The notes below the pieces were generated by a model. The model was not told where the DNA came from, did not search any database, and was given only the letters and a program-made list of their open reading frames with translations. A stretch of DNA of 64,000 bases, taken from contig CBDFML010000010.1 of the NCBI GenBank assembly GCA_965249645.1, forward strand, positions 248,001 through 312,000, read 5' to 3'. The position numbers and the translations under genes were made by a program. Shown here one piece after another: positions 26,813 to 35,106 of this stretch. Each line of letters begins with the position of its first letter. Position 1 is the first letter of the stretch. Source of the DNA: CAVOEB01 sp965249645 (lineage in GTDB: Bacteria > Pseudomonadota > Alphaproteobacteria > UBA828 > JAPUJA01).

Positions 26813-28308
26813 GCGCGGAGCCCCGACAGCAGGCTCATGTACGATTTGGCAGACGTTATCGCGACCCGGGCGCGCGGCAGGTACGGATAGACGTCGAGAT
26901 CCAGTCGAGGCGGCCGTCGCTCGGTCCGACACAGCACCAGGTGCTTGACGGCATCGAAGCCGATCGCGCCAAGCCGCAGGGCGTCGCCGACCGCACCCTC
27001 GACCTCCTCGGGCCGGAAGGTCTCCAGCAGACGCAACACCTGGACGTACTCGCGCTTGCCCGCCTTGCCCATGCGGGCTTCGAGCAGGCGTCGCAGAGTG
27101 ATGAAGGCCTCGGGCAGGTCCCAGCCCGCCAACGGCGCGGCCTGGTCGAGGGCGCCGATCTTCTGCTCGATCAATGGCAGATAATGCAGCGGGTCGAAGA
27201 TCAGGTCCTCGCTGTCATAGGACCGGCGGTGCCGGGCGATCACCTCGGCCCCGCAGCTGATCATCACCTCGTCGACATAGCCCCGGATCAGTACCTCGCG
27301 GTGGCCGTAGGCCACGGGTACGGAGTAGTCGTTGCCGCGGTAGCGCAACAGCGACAGCGAACTCACCCGCCCGGGACGCTTGTCGCAGGCATCGTATGGT
27401 GCCGGGGGTAGCGGTAGCAGAGCTTGGCGATCCCGCGCGAGGCGCTCGCCGATGGTCTCCTTGTGACCCCGCAGCCGCGCCGCCTGGCGCCGGCGGCACT
27501 GTCCCGCGAGATCATCGTTCAGCGCCTCGATGCTCTCGGCCCGCGGGACGGGGACCAGGAAGTTCCGCCGGATGAAGCCGACCAGTCCCTCGACCTTGCC
27601 TTTGTCGTTGCCCTTGCCCGGCCGGCCGAACCTGTCCTCGAACAGATAGTGGGATTGCAGCTCCGTGAAGACGCGCGTTCGCTGCCGCTTTCCATCGCCC
27701 AGGATGCGGGCAACCGCCAACTTGGTGTTGTCGTACAGGATGGAGCGGGGGACGCCGCCGAAGAACGCAACCGCCGCGTTGTGGCCATCGCAGAACGCCT
27801 CGGTCGTCTCCGCCGGATAGGCCTTCACGAAGCAACCATCACTGTGGGGAAGGTCGAAGGCAAGGAAGTGGACCTTGCGCGCCACACCGCCGATCACCGC
27901 CATCGCCTCGCCGAAGTCCGCCTCGGCGTGGCCGGGGGAATGGACGAGCGGCACGAACATCTCGCGCGACCGAAGCCGCCGCTCACGGACATAGTCCTTC
28001 ACGATGGTGTAGCCGCCGGTGAACCCGTACTCGTCCCGGAGACGGTCGAAGATCCGCTTCGCCGTGTGCCGTTGCTTGTGGTGGCTGGTCCGATCGTCCT
28101 CCAGGATCCGATCGATAATCCCCGTGAATGCGTCCAGCTTCGGACGCCTCCGCGGCACGCTCCGGCGATATCCCGGCGGCACCGAGAACGACAGCATCTT
28201 GCGCACCGTCTTGCGGTCCAGCCCGAACACCCGCGAGGCCTCGCGGGTGCTCATCCCCTCGACACGACACGCCCGCCGGACCCGCGCGTACAACTCCACC
28301 CGATACAT
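26809..28308 (-). CDS. istA: IS21-family transposase IstA (copy A)
   Basis: IstA is a 499-residue DDE recombinase with an N-terminal helix-turn-helix (about residues 1-45, with MSTREASRVFGLDRKTVRKML) and an integrase core at about 125-270. The three catalytic residues are likely the Asp in HAEADFGEA, the Asp in ILYDNTKLAV, and the Glu in KGKVEGLVGFIRR. A C-terminal beta-barrel-like domain follows. The gene is intact, in contrast to copy B, which has a one-base insertion. Terminal repeats and the target duplication indicate a complete, potentially mobile element. Confidence 0.95.
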   Translation of the reverse strand: MYRVELYARVRRACRVEGMSTREASRVFGLDRKTVRKMLSFSVPPGYRRSVPRRRPKLDAFTGIIDRILEDDRTSHHKQRHTAKRIFDRLRDEYGFTGGYTIVKDYVRERRLRSREMFVPLVHSPGHAEADFGEAMAVIGGVARKVHFLAFDLPHSDGCFVKAYPAETTEAFCDGHNAAVAFFGGVPRSILYDNTKLAVARILGDGKRQRTRVFTELQSHYLFEDRFGRPGKGNDKGKVEGLVGFIRRNFLVPVPRAESIEALNDDLAGQCRRRQAARLRGHKETIGERLARDRQALLPLPPAPYDACDKRPGRVSSLSLLRYRGNDYSVPVAYGHREVLIRGYVDEVMISCGAEVIARHRRSYDSEDLIFDPLHYLPLIEQKIGALDQAAPLAGWDLPEAFITLRRLLEARMGKAGKREYVQVLRLLETFRPEEVEGAVGDALRLGAIGFDAVKHLVLCRTERRPPRLDLDVYPYLPRARVAITSAKSYMSLLSGLRA

Positions 28309-28425
28309 CCCCCCGCCTTCCAGTCAGAGCAACCCTGACAGAAGGCTATAGACGGTCCCATTTTGGTCCGCCACAGCCGGATCAACCGGCCGCTTCAGTG
28401 GGGGATTATTGCGCCGCCGTTCTCA

Positions 28426-28431
28426 GTTAGC
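28426..28431 (+). repeat. Target-site duplication, right copy (GTTAGC)
   Basis: Right-hand partner of the GTTAGC at 25851. The TTA inside it is the complement of the ccrM stop codon TAA. Confidence 0.85.
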
Positions 28432-29509
28432 GCAACTCCTTGCGCAACCGGTCGCGCAGCGTGTCAATCGGCTCGGGTTCGCCGTCATTATCGTAATGCC
28501 AGAAGGTCCAGCCGTTGCAGGCGGGGGCGTTTTGCACTTTGGCGCCGATCCGGTGGATCGAGCCGATGGTGCCGTCATGGTGATGCAGGCTGCCGTCCGC
28601 ACGCACCTTTGCCCGATGCTTGCGCAAGCGGTCTGTCAGCACGGTACCGGGGCGCAGCCAGCCGCGCTCGACCAGCGAGCCGAAGGGCACCCGAGGTTCG
28701 TCGCGCTTGTTCGGTGTGGCGAGCAGGGCGTCTTTGGCCAGGGGTTTGACGCCTTCCAGTCGCTTACGGGCCAGCGCGACGTAGTCCGGATCGCTCTCGA
28801 TGCCGACGAAGGTTCGTCCGAGCTCGCGCGCCGCCACCCCGGTGGTGCCCGTGCCGAAGAACGGGTCGAGCACCAGATCGCCCGGGTTCGAGGAGCCCAG
28901 GATGACCCGGTGAAGCAGTGCGGCGGGTTTCTGGGTGGGATGCGCTTTGCGCCGCCCCTCGCGCAGCCGTTCGGCCCCACCGCAGACGGAGAGCAGCCAG
29001 TCGCTGCGCATCTGGAGGTCGTCGTTGAGCGATTTGAGCGCGGCGTAGTTGAAGGTGTATCGGGTGTGCTCGGGCCCCTTGCTGCACCACAAAAGCGTCT
29101 CGTGAGCGTTGGTGAATCGTCGGCCGCGGAAGTTGGGCATCGGGTTGGTCTTACGCCAGATGACGTCGTTGAGGATCCAAAAGCCCATGTCCTGAAGGAT
29201 CGATCCGATACGGTAAATATTGTGGTAGCTGCCGATCACCCACAATGTCGCCGTGTCCTTCATCAGGCGGTGGGCCTCGCCCAACCAGGCACGGGTGAAG
29301 TCGTCGTAGGCTTCGAAGCTTGCGAACTTGTCCCACATCTGGTCGACGCCATCGACCAGGCTGTTGTTGGGCCGGCGGAGATCGCCGCTAAGTTGCAAAT
29401 TGTAGGGCGGGTCGGCAAACACGACGTCGACGCAAGCGTCGGGCAGGCTGCGCATCTGATCGACGCAGTCGCCTTCCAGTATCGTGTTTGGTTTTACTCT
29501 CCCTATCAT
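28427..29509 (-). CDS. ccrM: CcrM-like adenine-N6 DNA methyltransferase
   Basis: The CcrM family methylates adenine in GANTC and takes part in cell-cycle control in alphaproteobacteria. The 360-residue protein has the catalytic motif ADPPYNLQLSGD near the N-terminus and the SAM-binding motif LDPFFGTGTTGVAA near residue 210. The order, DPPY before FxGxG, is that of beta-class methyltransferases. A C-terminal extension of about 100 residues (with TIGSIHRIGAKVQNAPACNGW) is typical of CcrM and distinguishes it from restriction enzymes. No restriction gene is adjacent. Its stop lies inside the IS21 target duplication. Confidence 0.93.
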   Translation of the reverse strand: MIGRVKPNTILEGDCVDQMRSLPDACVDVVFADPPYNLQLSGDLRRPNNSLVDGVDQMWDKFASFEAYDDFTRAWLGEAHRLMKDTATLWVIGSYHNIYRIGSILQDMGFWILNDVIWRKTNPMPNFRGRRFTNAHETLLWCSKGPEHTRYTFNYAALKSLNDDLQMRSDWLLSVCGGAERLREGRRKAHPTQKPAALLHRVILGSSNPGDLVLDPFFGTGTTGVAARELGRTFVGIESDPDYVALARKRLEGVKPLAKDALLATPNKRDEPRVPFGSLVERGWLRPGTVLTDRLRKHRAKVRADGSLHHHDGTIGSIHRIGAKVQNAPACNGWTFWHYDNDGEPEPIDTLRDRLRKELR

Positions 29510-29542
29510 TGCGGGCGAGCATGACCGACCGGACTCCGCCCG

Positions 29543-30154
29543 TCAAGTCTTTGGAATCATGGCCTGAATCGGCGCAAAGCTGATTCGGTGGTGGGCCGTG
29601 ACGCCGTATTGTGCAAGGCCGGCGCGGTGCTCGGCGGTGCCGTAGCCCGCGTTGCGCTCCCAGCCATAGCCGGGATGGGTGGCGGCCAGCGCCGCCATGA
29701 TGCGATCACGGCTGACCTTGGCGACGATCGACGCGGCCGCGACCGAGAGAGACAGGGAATCGCCCTTGATGACGCAGCGCACCGGGCAGTCGAGCGGGGG
29801 CGGTTGGTTGCCGTCGACCAGCGCGAAAGCGGGCGGCGGATCGAGAACAGCGACGGCACGGACCATTGCAAGGTGGGTTGCGCGCAAGATGTTGATGCGG
29901 TCGATCTCCTCGACCTCGGCACGGCCGACGCCGATACCCGCCGCGCAATCGAGAATCTGATCGAAGAGTACCTCGCGCCGCTTCGCGCTGAGCGTCTTGG
30001 AATCATCGATCGCTGCGCACAAAGCATCCGGCGTGCGTGCGCGGTCGAATACCACCGCGGCGGCCATCACGGGCCCCGCCCAGGGACCGCGCCCGACCTC
30101 ATCGATGCCGCAGACGCGTCCTCCGATTTCCAGCTCAAGAGAGAAATCAGGCAT
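29543..30154 (-). CDS. rnhB: Ribonuclease HII
   Basis: RNase HII cuts RNA in RNA-DNA hybrids and removes single misincorporated ribonucleotides. The 203-residue sequence has the signature GIDEVGRGPWAGPVMAAAV with the first Asp-Glu pair, a DDSKTLSAKRRE segment, and the later metal-binding SLSVAAASIVAKVSRD region. RNase HI is also encoded in the window, at 10552. The start overlaps the end of the cation antiporter gene by eight bases. The sequence is normal. Confidence 0.96.
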   Translation of the reverse strand: MPDFSLELEIGGRVCGIDEVGRGPWAGPVMAAAVVFDRARTPDALCAAIDDSKTLSAKRREVLFDQILDCAAGIGVGRAEVEEIDRINILRATHLAMVRAVAVLDPPPAFALVDGNQPPPLDCPVRCVIKGDSLSLSVAAASIVAKVSRDRIMAALAATHPGYGWERNAGYGTAEHRAGLAQYGVTAHHRISFAPIQAMIPKT

Positions 30155-31748
30155 CGCCGTTTTTCTTTGGCCGCTTGCGACGGGTGGTTTTGGCGGAAGC
30201 GTTCGGAGCCCGGCTGTGGGGTTTGGTCCGAGCTTTCTTGGTGGCGGCGGGTTTCTTATTGGCGGCCGGTTTGGCGGCGCTCGGGTGTCGGGGCTTGGCC
30301 TTAGCCTCGGGTTTTGGTTCGGGGTCGGGTGCTTGCGGCGAGAGGGCGGGATCGAGGGGAGTCACTGGTTCGGTCGGTGGCGGCGGCTCGCTTGTGACGA
30401 GGGGCGCCGTGCCCTTGTCGAGCGGCGCGCTCGTGGGGGGGTCGATAGTCGTCGACGGCATGGGTTGCCGGCGTGCCACACTGCCCAGCCGGCGCAGGAG
30501 GTGACGCGCCTGGAGCGAGCGCAGGCGAAGCCGTCTTGCGTCGCTCTCGTAGAGGCCGTGCAGAAGTTGGTCGCCGTCCGATACCCCGGCCAAGGCCATG
30601 CGGTGGAGTTGGCGGGCGAAATGCAGCCAGATCGGGCTAACGATCAGCGAAAGCGCGATGACGGTCACGGCGAGTCGGCCGCCCTCGGCGTCGATCAGCC
30701 CGCTTGCAGCCCCCGCTGCGGCGAGCACGAACGAGAATTCACCGATCTGGCCCAACACCGTGCCCGTCAGGAAGGCGCGCGGCCAGGGCTCGCCCAGCAG
30801 GCGCAGCACGCCGATATTGACGGCGGTCTTGGCGACGACAACGAGGGCAAGGAGGAGGACGACCGTGCCGAAGTGATACCAGATGTAATGGAGGTCGATG
30901 AGCAGGCCGATCGAGAGTGCAAACACCATCATGAGCACGCCCTGAATTGGTTCGGTCGTCTGGATCAGCCGTTCCCGCGCGGTGGTCCGGCCCAGCAGCA
31001 GCCCCGCAAGGAAGGCCCCATAGGCGGTCGACAGGCCAAGCAAGCCCGAAATTGCCGCGGCGGCAAAGCATAGTGTGAGCGCCGCAAGCGGGACGAGGTC
31101 GGGACCGCCGCGCACCCACTTGGAGAACGGCAAATCAATCCGCTGGCGCTTGCCGAAGTACCAGATGAGCAGGGCGAGCAACGCGATGGCCGCCGCGATG
31201 GGTATCAGGGTGATGACGTTGAAGCCCCGAGGTCCGCCCAAACCGTTGAGGATCAGCAGCATGGGCACCACGGCAAGGTCCTGGGCGATCAGGATGCCGA
31301 TGGTACGTCGCCCTACCTCGCTATGCAGCTCGCCGATATCTTCGAGCATCTTGACGGCCACGACGGTGCTGCTCAGGCTGATGACGAAGCCGAGCAGCAC
31401 GGCGAGCTCGATGGGCCAGTCGAACAGCCGCGACGCTGCCAGGGTCAACGCGACGCTGAGTGCCAGTGGCAGAAGCGCTCCCAGCAGGGCGATCTTCCAG
31501 ATCGAGTGGAAGGCGCGCAGCGAGAGCTGCAGGCCAATCAGGAAGAGCAGGACGAGCACGCCGAGCTCGGCCAGCAACTGGACCTTGGCGCGGTCCTCGA
31601 CCAGGCCGAGGCAGGAGGGACCCAGGATAACGCCGGCGATGATGTAACCGACGATGGCGGGCTGGCGCAGGCGGGTGAGGATCATCCCGCAGAGCAGCGC
31701 GGCAACGGCCACGACCGCAATATCGGCGAGTTCATGGGACGAGGGCAT
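30147..31748 (-). CDS. Kef-type cation:proton antiporter (CPA2 family) with a basic tail
   Basis: The 533-residue protein is a CPA2 monovalent cation:proton antiporter of the Kef type, in the inner membrane. About twelve hydrophobic segments fill residues 5-400, with the typical VGYIIAGVILGPS near the N-terminus. The usual cytosolic TrkA-N (RCK) domain after the membrane part is missing. In its place comes a short linker, then about 100 residues rich in Pro, Ala, Lys and Arg (ending TRRKRPKKNGDA), reminiscent of histone H1-like tails. What gates it is unknown. The gene precedes rnhB, overlapping it by eight bases. Confidence 0.88.
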   Translation of the reverse strand: MPSSHELADIAVVAVAALLCGMILTRLRQPAIVGYIIAGVILGPSCLGLVEDRAKVQLLAELGVLVLLFLIGLQLSLRAFHSIWKIALLGALLPLALSVALTLAASRLFDWPIELAVLLGFVISLSSTVVAVKMLEDIGELHSEVGRRTIGILIAQDLAVVPMLLILNGLGGPRGFNVITLIPIAAAIALLALLIWYFGKRQRIDLPFSKWVRGGPDLVPLAALTLCFAAAAISGLLGLSTAYGAFLAGLLLGRTTARERLIQTTEPIQGVLMMVFALSIGLLIDLHYIWYHFGTVVLLLALVVVAKTAVNIGVLRLLGEPWPRAFLTGTVLGQIGEFSFVLAAAGAASGLIDAEGGRLAVTVIALSLIVSPIWLHFARQLHRMALAGVSDGDQLLHGLYESDARRLRLRSLQARHLLRRLGSVARRQPMPSTTIDPPTSAPLDKGTAPLVTSEPPPPTEPVTPLDPALSPQAPDPEPKPEAKAKPRHPSAAKPAANKKPAATKKARTKPHSRAPNASAKTTRRKRPKKNGDA

Positions 31749-31810
31749 AGCCCGATCTTAGCAAATCGACGGTTCCCCGTGCCCCGGGGAAATCGCCCGG
31801 CGGCGAGGGT

Positions 31811-32893
31811 TCAAAGAAGGTCGAGCTGATCGCCCGCGCGGGCTGGCCGGTGAAATAGGTCGGTGCGCAGTGGCGGACGTTCGTTTGCGAGGCCGAGGCG
31901 GCGGGTCGCCAGGCGAAAGCGCTGGGCAATCAGCTCGGCGTAAGGGCCGCTGCCGCGCATGCGCTTGCCGAAATCCGCATCGTTTAATTGCCCGCCCCGC
32001 GCGCCCCGCACGAGGCTGAGCACATGCTCGGCTTTCATCGGCGCGTTGACCTTGAGCCATTCGGAGAACAGATCCTTGACCTCGCGCGGCAGGCGAAGCA
32101 GCACATAGCCTGCGAGGGTCGCGCCGGCTTCGGCGGCGGCGTCAAGGATGGTTTCTATCTCGAAGTCGGTGAGTGCGGGAATGATCGGAGCGACCATGAC
32201 GCCGACCGGAATACCCGCATCGGCGAGGACGCGGACGGCATCGAGGCGCCGCGCCGGCGTCGCCGCTCGAGGCTCGAGGCCGCGCGCTAGCTTGCGGTCG
32301 AGAGTGGTCACCGAGAGGTTGACCCGAGCGAGGCCTTTTTCGGCCATCGGCGCGAGCAAGTCGATGTCGCGCACGACTCGCTGCGACTTGGTGACGATCT
32401 CGACCGGGTGATCGTGCTCCGCCAGAACACCGAGCAGCGAGCGAGTGATTTCCATGCGATCCTCGACCGGCTGGTAAGGGTCGGTGTTGGTGCCGAGCGC
32501 GATCAGCTTGCATCGATAAGCCGGTCGTGCCAAGGCGTCGGCAAGCAGGCGGTCGGCGTCGGGCTTGGCGAACAGGCGGCTCTCGAAATCCTGTCCGGGC
32601 GATAGTCCGAGATAGGCGTGGGTCGGGCGGGCATAACAATAGACGCAACCGTGCTCGCAGCCGCGATAGGGATTGATCGACTGGTCGAACGGAATGTCGG
32701 GCGAATCGTTCGTTGCAATGATGGACCGGCTGCTATCTCGCGTAACGGTCGTGCGTAGTTGCGGCGGCTCTTCGTCCAGATTGTTCCAACCATCGTCGAG
32801 CGCCACCCGCTCGTAGCCCTCGTAGCGCCCGGTGGTATTGCTGACGGCGCCACGGCCCCGGCGATACCCCACTATTAGTCTGGATTCCGACAT
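31811..32893 (-). CDS. PA0069-type radical SAM protein
   Basis: This 360-residue protein has the radical SAM cluster motif CX3CX2C at C79, C83 and C86 (CEHGCVYCYARPTHAYLG), the pattern of the spore-photolyase-related PA0069 group. Start ATG 32893 gives MSESRLIVGYRRGRGAVSN, with the family's RGRGA segment. The longer upstream frame is not protein-like and is excluded. The physiological reaction of the group is not known. The gene is divergent from the glycosyltransferase at 35107, and the ISAs1-type element lies in the shared intergenic region, 46 bases before its start. Confidence 0.9.
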   Translation of the reverse strand: MSESRLIVGYRRGRGAVSNTTGRYEGYERVALDDGWNNLDEEPPQLRTTVTRDSSRSIIATNDSPDIPFDQSINPYRGCEHGCVYCYARPTHAYLGLSPGQDFESRLFAKPDADRLLADALARPAYRCKLIALGTNTDPYQPVEDRMEITRSLLGVLAEHDHPVEIVTKSQRVVRDIDLLAPMAEKGLARVNLSVTTLDRKLARGLEPRAATPARRLDAVRVLADAGIPVGVMVAPIIPALTDFEIETILDAAAEAGATLAGYVLLRLPREVKDLFSEWLKVNAPMKAEHVLSLVRGARGGQLNDADFGKRMRGSGPYAELIAQRFRLATRRLGLANERPPLRTDLFHRPARAGDQLDLL

Positions 32894-32938
32894 AACGCTC
32901 CAGTCTAAGTGGCAAAACTGAACATTACAAGAACATGC

Positions 32939-32946
32939 GCAGCCTC
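32939..32946 (+). repeat. Target-site duplication, left copy (GCAGCCTC)
   Basis: The eight bases GCAGCCTC at 32939-32946 are repeated at 35037-35044, directly outside the ends of the fusion transposon. An 8-bp duplication fits the ISAs1 family range. Confidence 0.9.
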
Positions 32947-35036
32947 CAGGGCTAGTTTTTTGTCCGCCTGCCGAGCATCGTGAGCCGATGTCGGGGCTGG
33001 CCATTCCGTTCTCGATGTGGCAGTGTGCCGGTCATGGCGACGCTGCCGGCCCAGGATTTATCCGTTGATTTGCGCGCGGTCACGGTGCGCCCGACCTGGG
33101 GCGCGCAGGAGCACCGGCACTGGGACCGGCTGGTGGCGGAGCACCACTACCTACCGTTTCACGGCGTCATCGGCAAAGGCCTGCGCCATGTCGCGGTGCA
33201 CGGCGAGACCTGGCTCGCACTGATCGGCTGGCAGCCCGGCGCGTTCAAGCTGGCCGCACGCGATCGCTGGATCGGCTGGCCGGCGGAGCAGCAGTTCCGG
33301 CGCCTGCATCTGATCGCCAACAACTCGCGCTTTGTCATCCTGACGCCTGGCCGGGTGCACAACTTGGCCTCGCGGGTGCTGGGGCTGAGCCTGCGGCGGC
33401 TGTCGCAGGACATCCAGGCGGTGCATGGATATCCCGTCTTTCTGGCGGAGACGTTCGTGGATGTCTCGCGCTTTGTCGGGACCTGCTACCGCGCGTCGAA
33501 CTGGCGCTCGCTGGGGCTGACCCGCGGCTTTGCCCGCGAGCCCGGAGGCTCGGCGCGCTGGCGCCACCACGGCCAGCCCAAGGAGATCTTCGTGTTCGAA
33601 CTGACCGACGACGCCGCCGAGGCGCTGAGCCGGACCGAGGTGCCGGCACACTGGAACGCTGAGCAACACACCGAGCCAATGGCGGCGCCGCGGCTGCGCA
33701 GCCTGTTCGAGTGTCTGGGCGAGGTGCCCGAGTGCCGCCGTGACCGGGGCAAGCGCTACCCGCTGAACACCGTTCTGGCGATCGCCGTCGCTGCCCGTCT
33801 GGCCGGCTACCGAGGTGTGAACGCGTTCGCCCAGTTCGCCGCCCTGCTCTCCCAGGAGCAGCTCGAGGCAGTGGGTGCGTTCTGGAGCCCGAGCAAGCAG
33901 CGCTACACCGCGCCCGCAATTACCACCTTCCACAACATCCTCGCCGCGCTGCCGCCCGAGACCCTGGACAACGCCATCGGTCAGTGGACCGGCCAGCACA
34001 GCACGGCACATGCGCCTGTCGCCATGGACGGGAAGGACCTGCGAGGTGCCTCGAAGCAGACCGAAGACGGGCGCCGGATGATGGTCGCGGCGGTGGAACA
34101 CGACTCCGGCATGGTCCTCGGGCAGGTGGAGGTCGACAGCAAGAGCAACGAAATCCCAGCCGTACGCGAGCTCTCCAGCAGCCTCGACCTCGCAGGCCGC
34201 ATTGTCACCGTCGATGCGATGCACGCCCAGCACGAGACGGCGCGCTGCCTGCTCGGGCGCCGCGCCGACTACGTGATCAGCGCCATCAAGGACAATCAGG
34301 AAACCATCCTCGAAGACCTCAAGGCGATCGACTTCAGCGACGCGCCCTGGCACGAAACCGTCGACAAGGGCCATGGCCGCATCGAGCGCCGCCGCTGTGC
34401 CGCCGTCGACCTCTCCGGCGCCGAATGGGACGGCTACGCGAACCTCCACGGGCGCCGCCAGGCGATGCGCATCGAACGCGAGCGCGAGATCCTCAAGACC
34501 GGCAAGAGCAGCATCGAAGTGACCTGGAGCCTCACCTCGCTCGGCACAGACCGCGCCGGGCCCGAGGAGCTTCTGGCCCTGGTCCGTAACCACTGGCACA
34601 TCGAAAACCGGCTGCACTACGTGCGCGACTTCACCTACGACGAAGATCGCTGCCGGGCGTATGTGCGTCACCTGCCCCGCAATCTCGCCTGCCTGACCAA
34701 CGTGGCCATCGCCATCGTGCGTTGTAGCGGCCGCTTCCGCTACCTGCCCGAGGCCAACCGCCACTATGCCGCCCGCGCGCAGGATGCCCTCGACGCGATC
34801 CTGATCGCGCCCACCGCATGATCCCGCAGGCGTAATCGCATAGCAGGGGGCGCAGAGACGCGCCGTCGAGCGGCGCGGTCGGACTGTCGTGCCCGCCGGG
34901 CCAGAAAACGCCGCTCGGCGGAGTCAGGCGGCTCTCATGACGTCGTCAAGCCAAGCTTGGAAACGACCCAAATCACCTTCAGCAGGTGCGCGCTCCCTCA
35001 TCTCGCACCTTCAGCCCGGACAAAAAATTGTTCCTG
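32947..35036 (+). mobile_element. ISAs1-like transposon encoding a DruA-domain fusion transposase
   Basis: The 2090-bp element has imperfect terminal inverted repeats. The left end is CAGGGCTAGTTTTTTGTCCG (32947-32966). The right end, read inward, is CAGGAACAATTTTTTGTCCG (complement of 35017-35036), a 16 of 20 match. It is flanked by an 8-bp duplication. One long gene fills it, followed by about 215 non-coding bases (34822-35036) in which I see nothing further. It inserted in the intergenic region between two divergent genes without disrupting either. Confidence 0.93.
33034..34821 (+). CDS. DUF4338 (DruA-like) and ISAs1-type transposase fusion protein
   Basis: I start at ATG 33034 (595 residues); an upstream GTG at 32980 is less likely. 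Residues about 25-195 match the DUF4338 family, which includes DruA of the Druantia anti-phage system: WDRLVAEHHYLPFHG, WQPGAFKLAARDRWIGW, IANNSRFVILTPG, and the ETFVDVSRFVGTCYRASNW block. Residues 220-590 are a complete ISAs1-type DDE transposase, with D332 (MDGKDLRG), D394 (TVDAMHAQHE) and E524 (HWHIENRLHYVRD), and a cysteine-rich N-terminal part (FECLGEVPECRRDRGK). The join is in one frame with no stop. DUF4338 in a transposase suggests a role in DNA binding or target choice. The link to phage defence is inference. Confidence 0.9.
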   Translation: MATLPAQDLSVDLRAVTVRPTWGAQEHRHWDRLVAEHHYLPFHGVIGKGLRHVAVHGETWLALIGWQPGAFKLAARDRWIGWPAEQQFRRLHLIANNSRFVILTPGRVHNLASRVLGLSLRRLSQDIQAVHGYPVFLAETFVDVSRFVGTCYRASNWRSLGLTRGFAREPGGSARWRHHGQPKEIFVFELTDDAAEALSRTEVPAHWNAEQHTEPMAAPRLRSLFECLGEVPECRRDRGKRYPLNTVLAIAVAARLAGYRGVNAFAQFAALLSQEQLEAVGAFWSPSKQRYTAPAITTFHNILAALPPETLDNAIGQWTGQHSTAHAPVAMDGKDLRGASKQTEDGRRMMVAAVEHDSGMVLGQVEVDSKSNEIPAVRELSSSLDLAGRIVTVDAMHAQHETARCLLGRRADYVISAIKDNQETILEDLKAIDFSDAPWHETVDKGHGRIERRRCAAVDLSGAEWDGYANLHGRRQAMRIEREREILKTGKSSIEVTWSLTSLGTDRAGPEELLALVRNHWHIENRLHYVRDFTYDEDRCRAYVRHLPRNLACLTNVAIAIVRCSGRFRYLPEANRHYAARAQDALDAILIAPTA

Positions 35037-35044
35037 GCAGCCTC
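35037..35044 (+). repeat. Target-site duplication, right copy (GCAGCCTC)
   Basis: Right-hand partner of GCAGCCTC at 32939-32946, immediately after the CCTG end of the element. Confidence 0.9.
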
Positions 35045-35106
35045 TGGCCTGCTGGCCAACGCCGGCGCCTGCGCTATGATGACCGCCCCAATTCGGTGAG
35101 ATCATC

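Larger units (their letters stand above)
25857..28425 (-). mobile_element. Complete IS21-family insertion sequence (copy A)
   Basis: The element has TG...CA ends, and the flanking GTTAGC is duplicated. Its left end, TGTCAATGGCGGAGCAAAAA, aligns with the reverse complement of the right end (TGAGAACGGCGGCGCAATAA). The inner repeat GGTCCCATTTTGGTCCGCCA (28354-28373) also matches the left end inverted, and a second tandem repeat of the left end follows at about 25887. Multiple end repeats are typical of IS21. It carries istA and istB on the minus strand with a four-base overlap. 25857-26047 and 28309-28425 are non-coding ends. A damaged copy is at 51901-54238. Confidence 0.93.

Noticed and set aside
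27424..28338. Plus-strand frames within both IS21 copies (about 300 codons)
   Set aside because: Antisense to istA; repeated only because the element is present twice.
34822..35036. Possible second cargo gene at the end of the fusion transposon
   Set aside because: 215 bases without a convincing frame or ribosome site; only the terminal repeat is recognisable.
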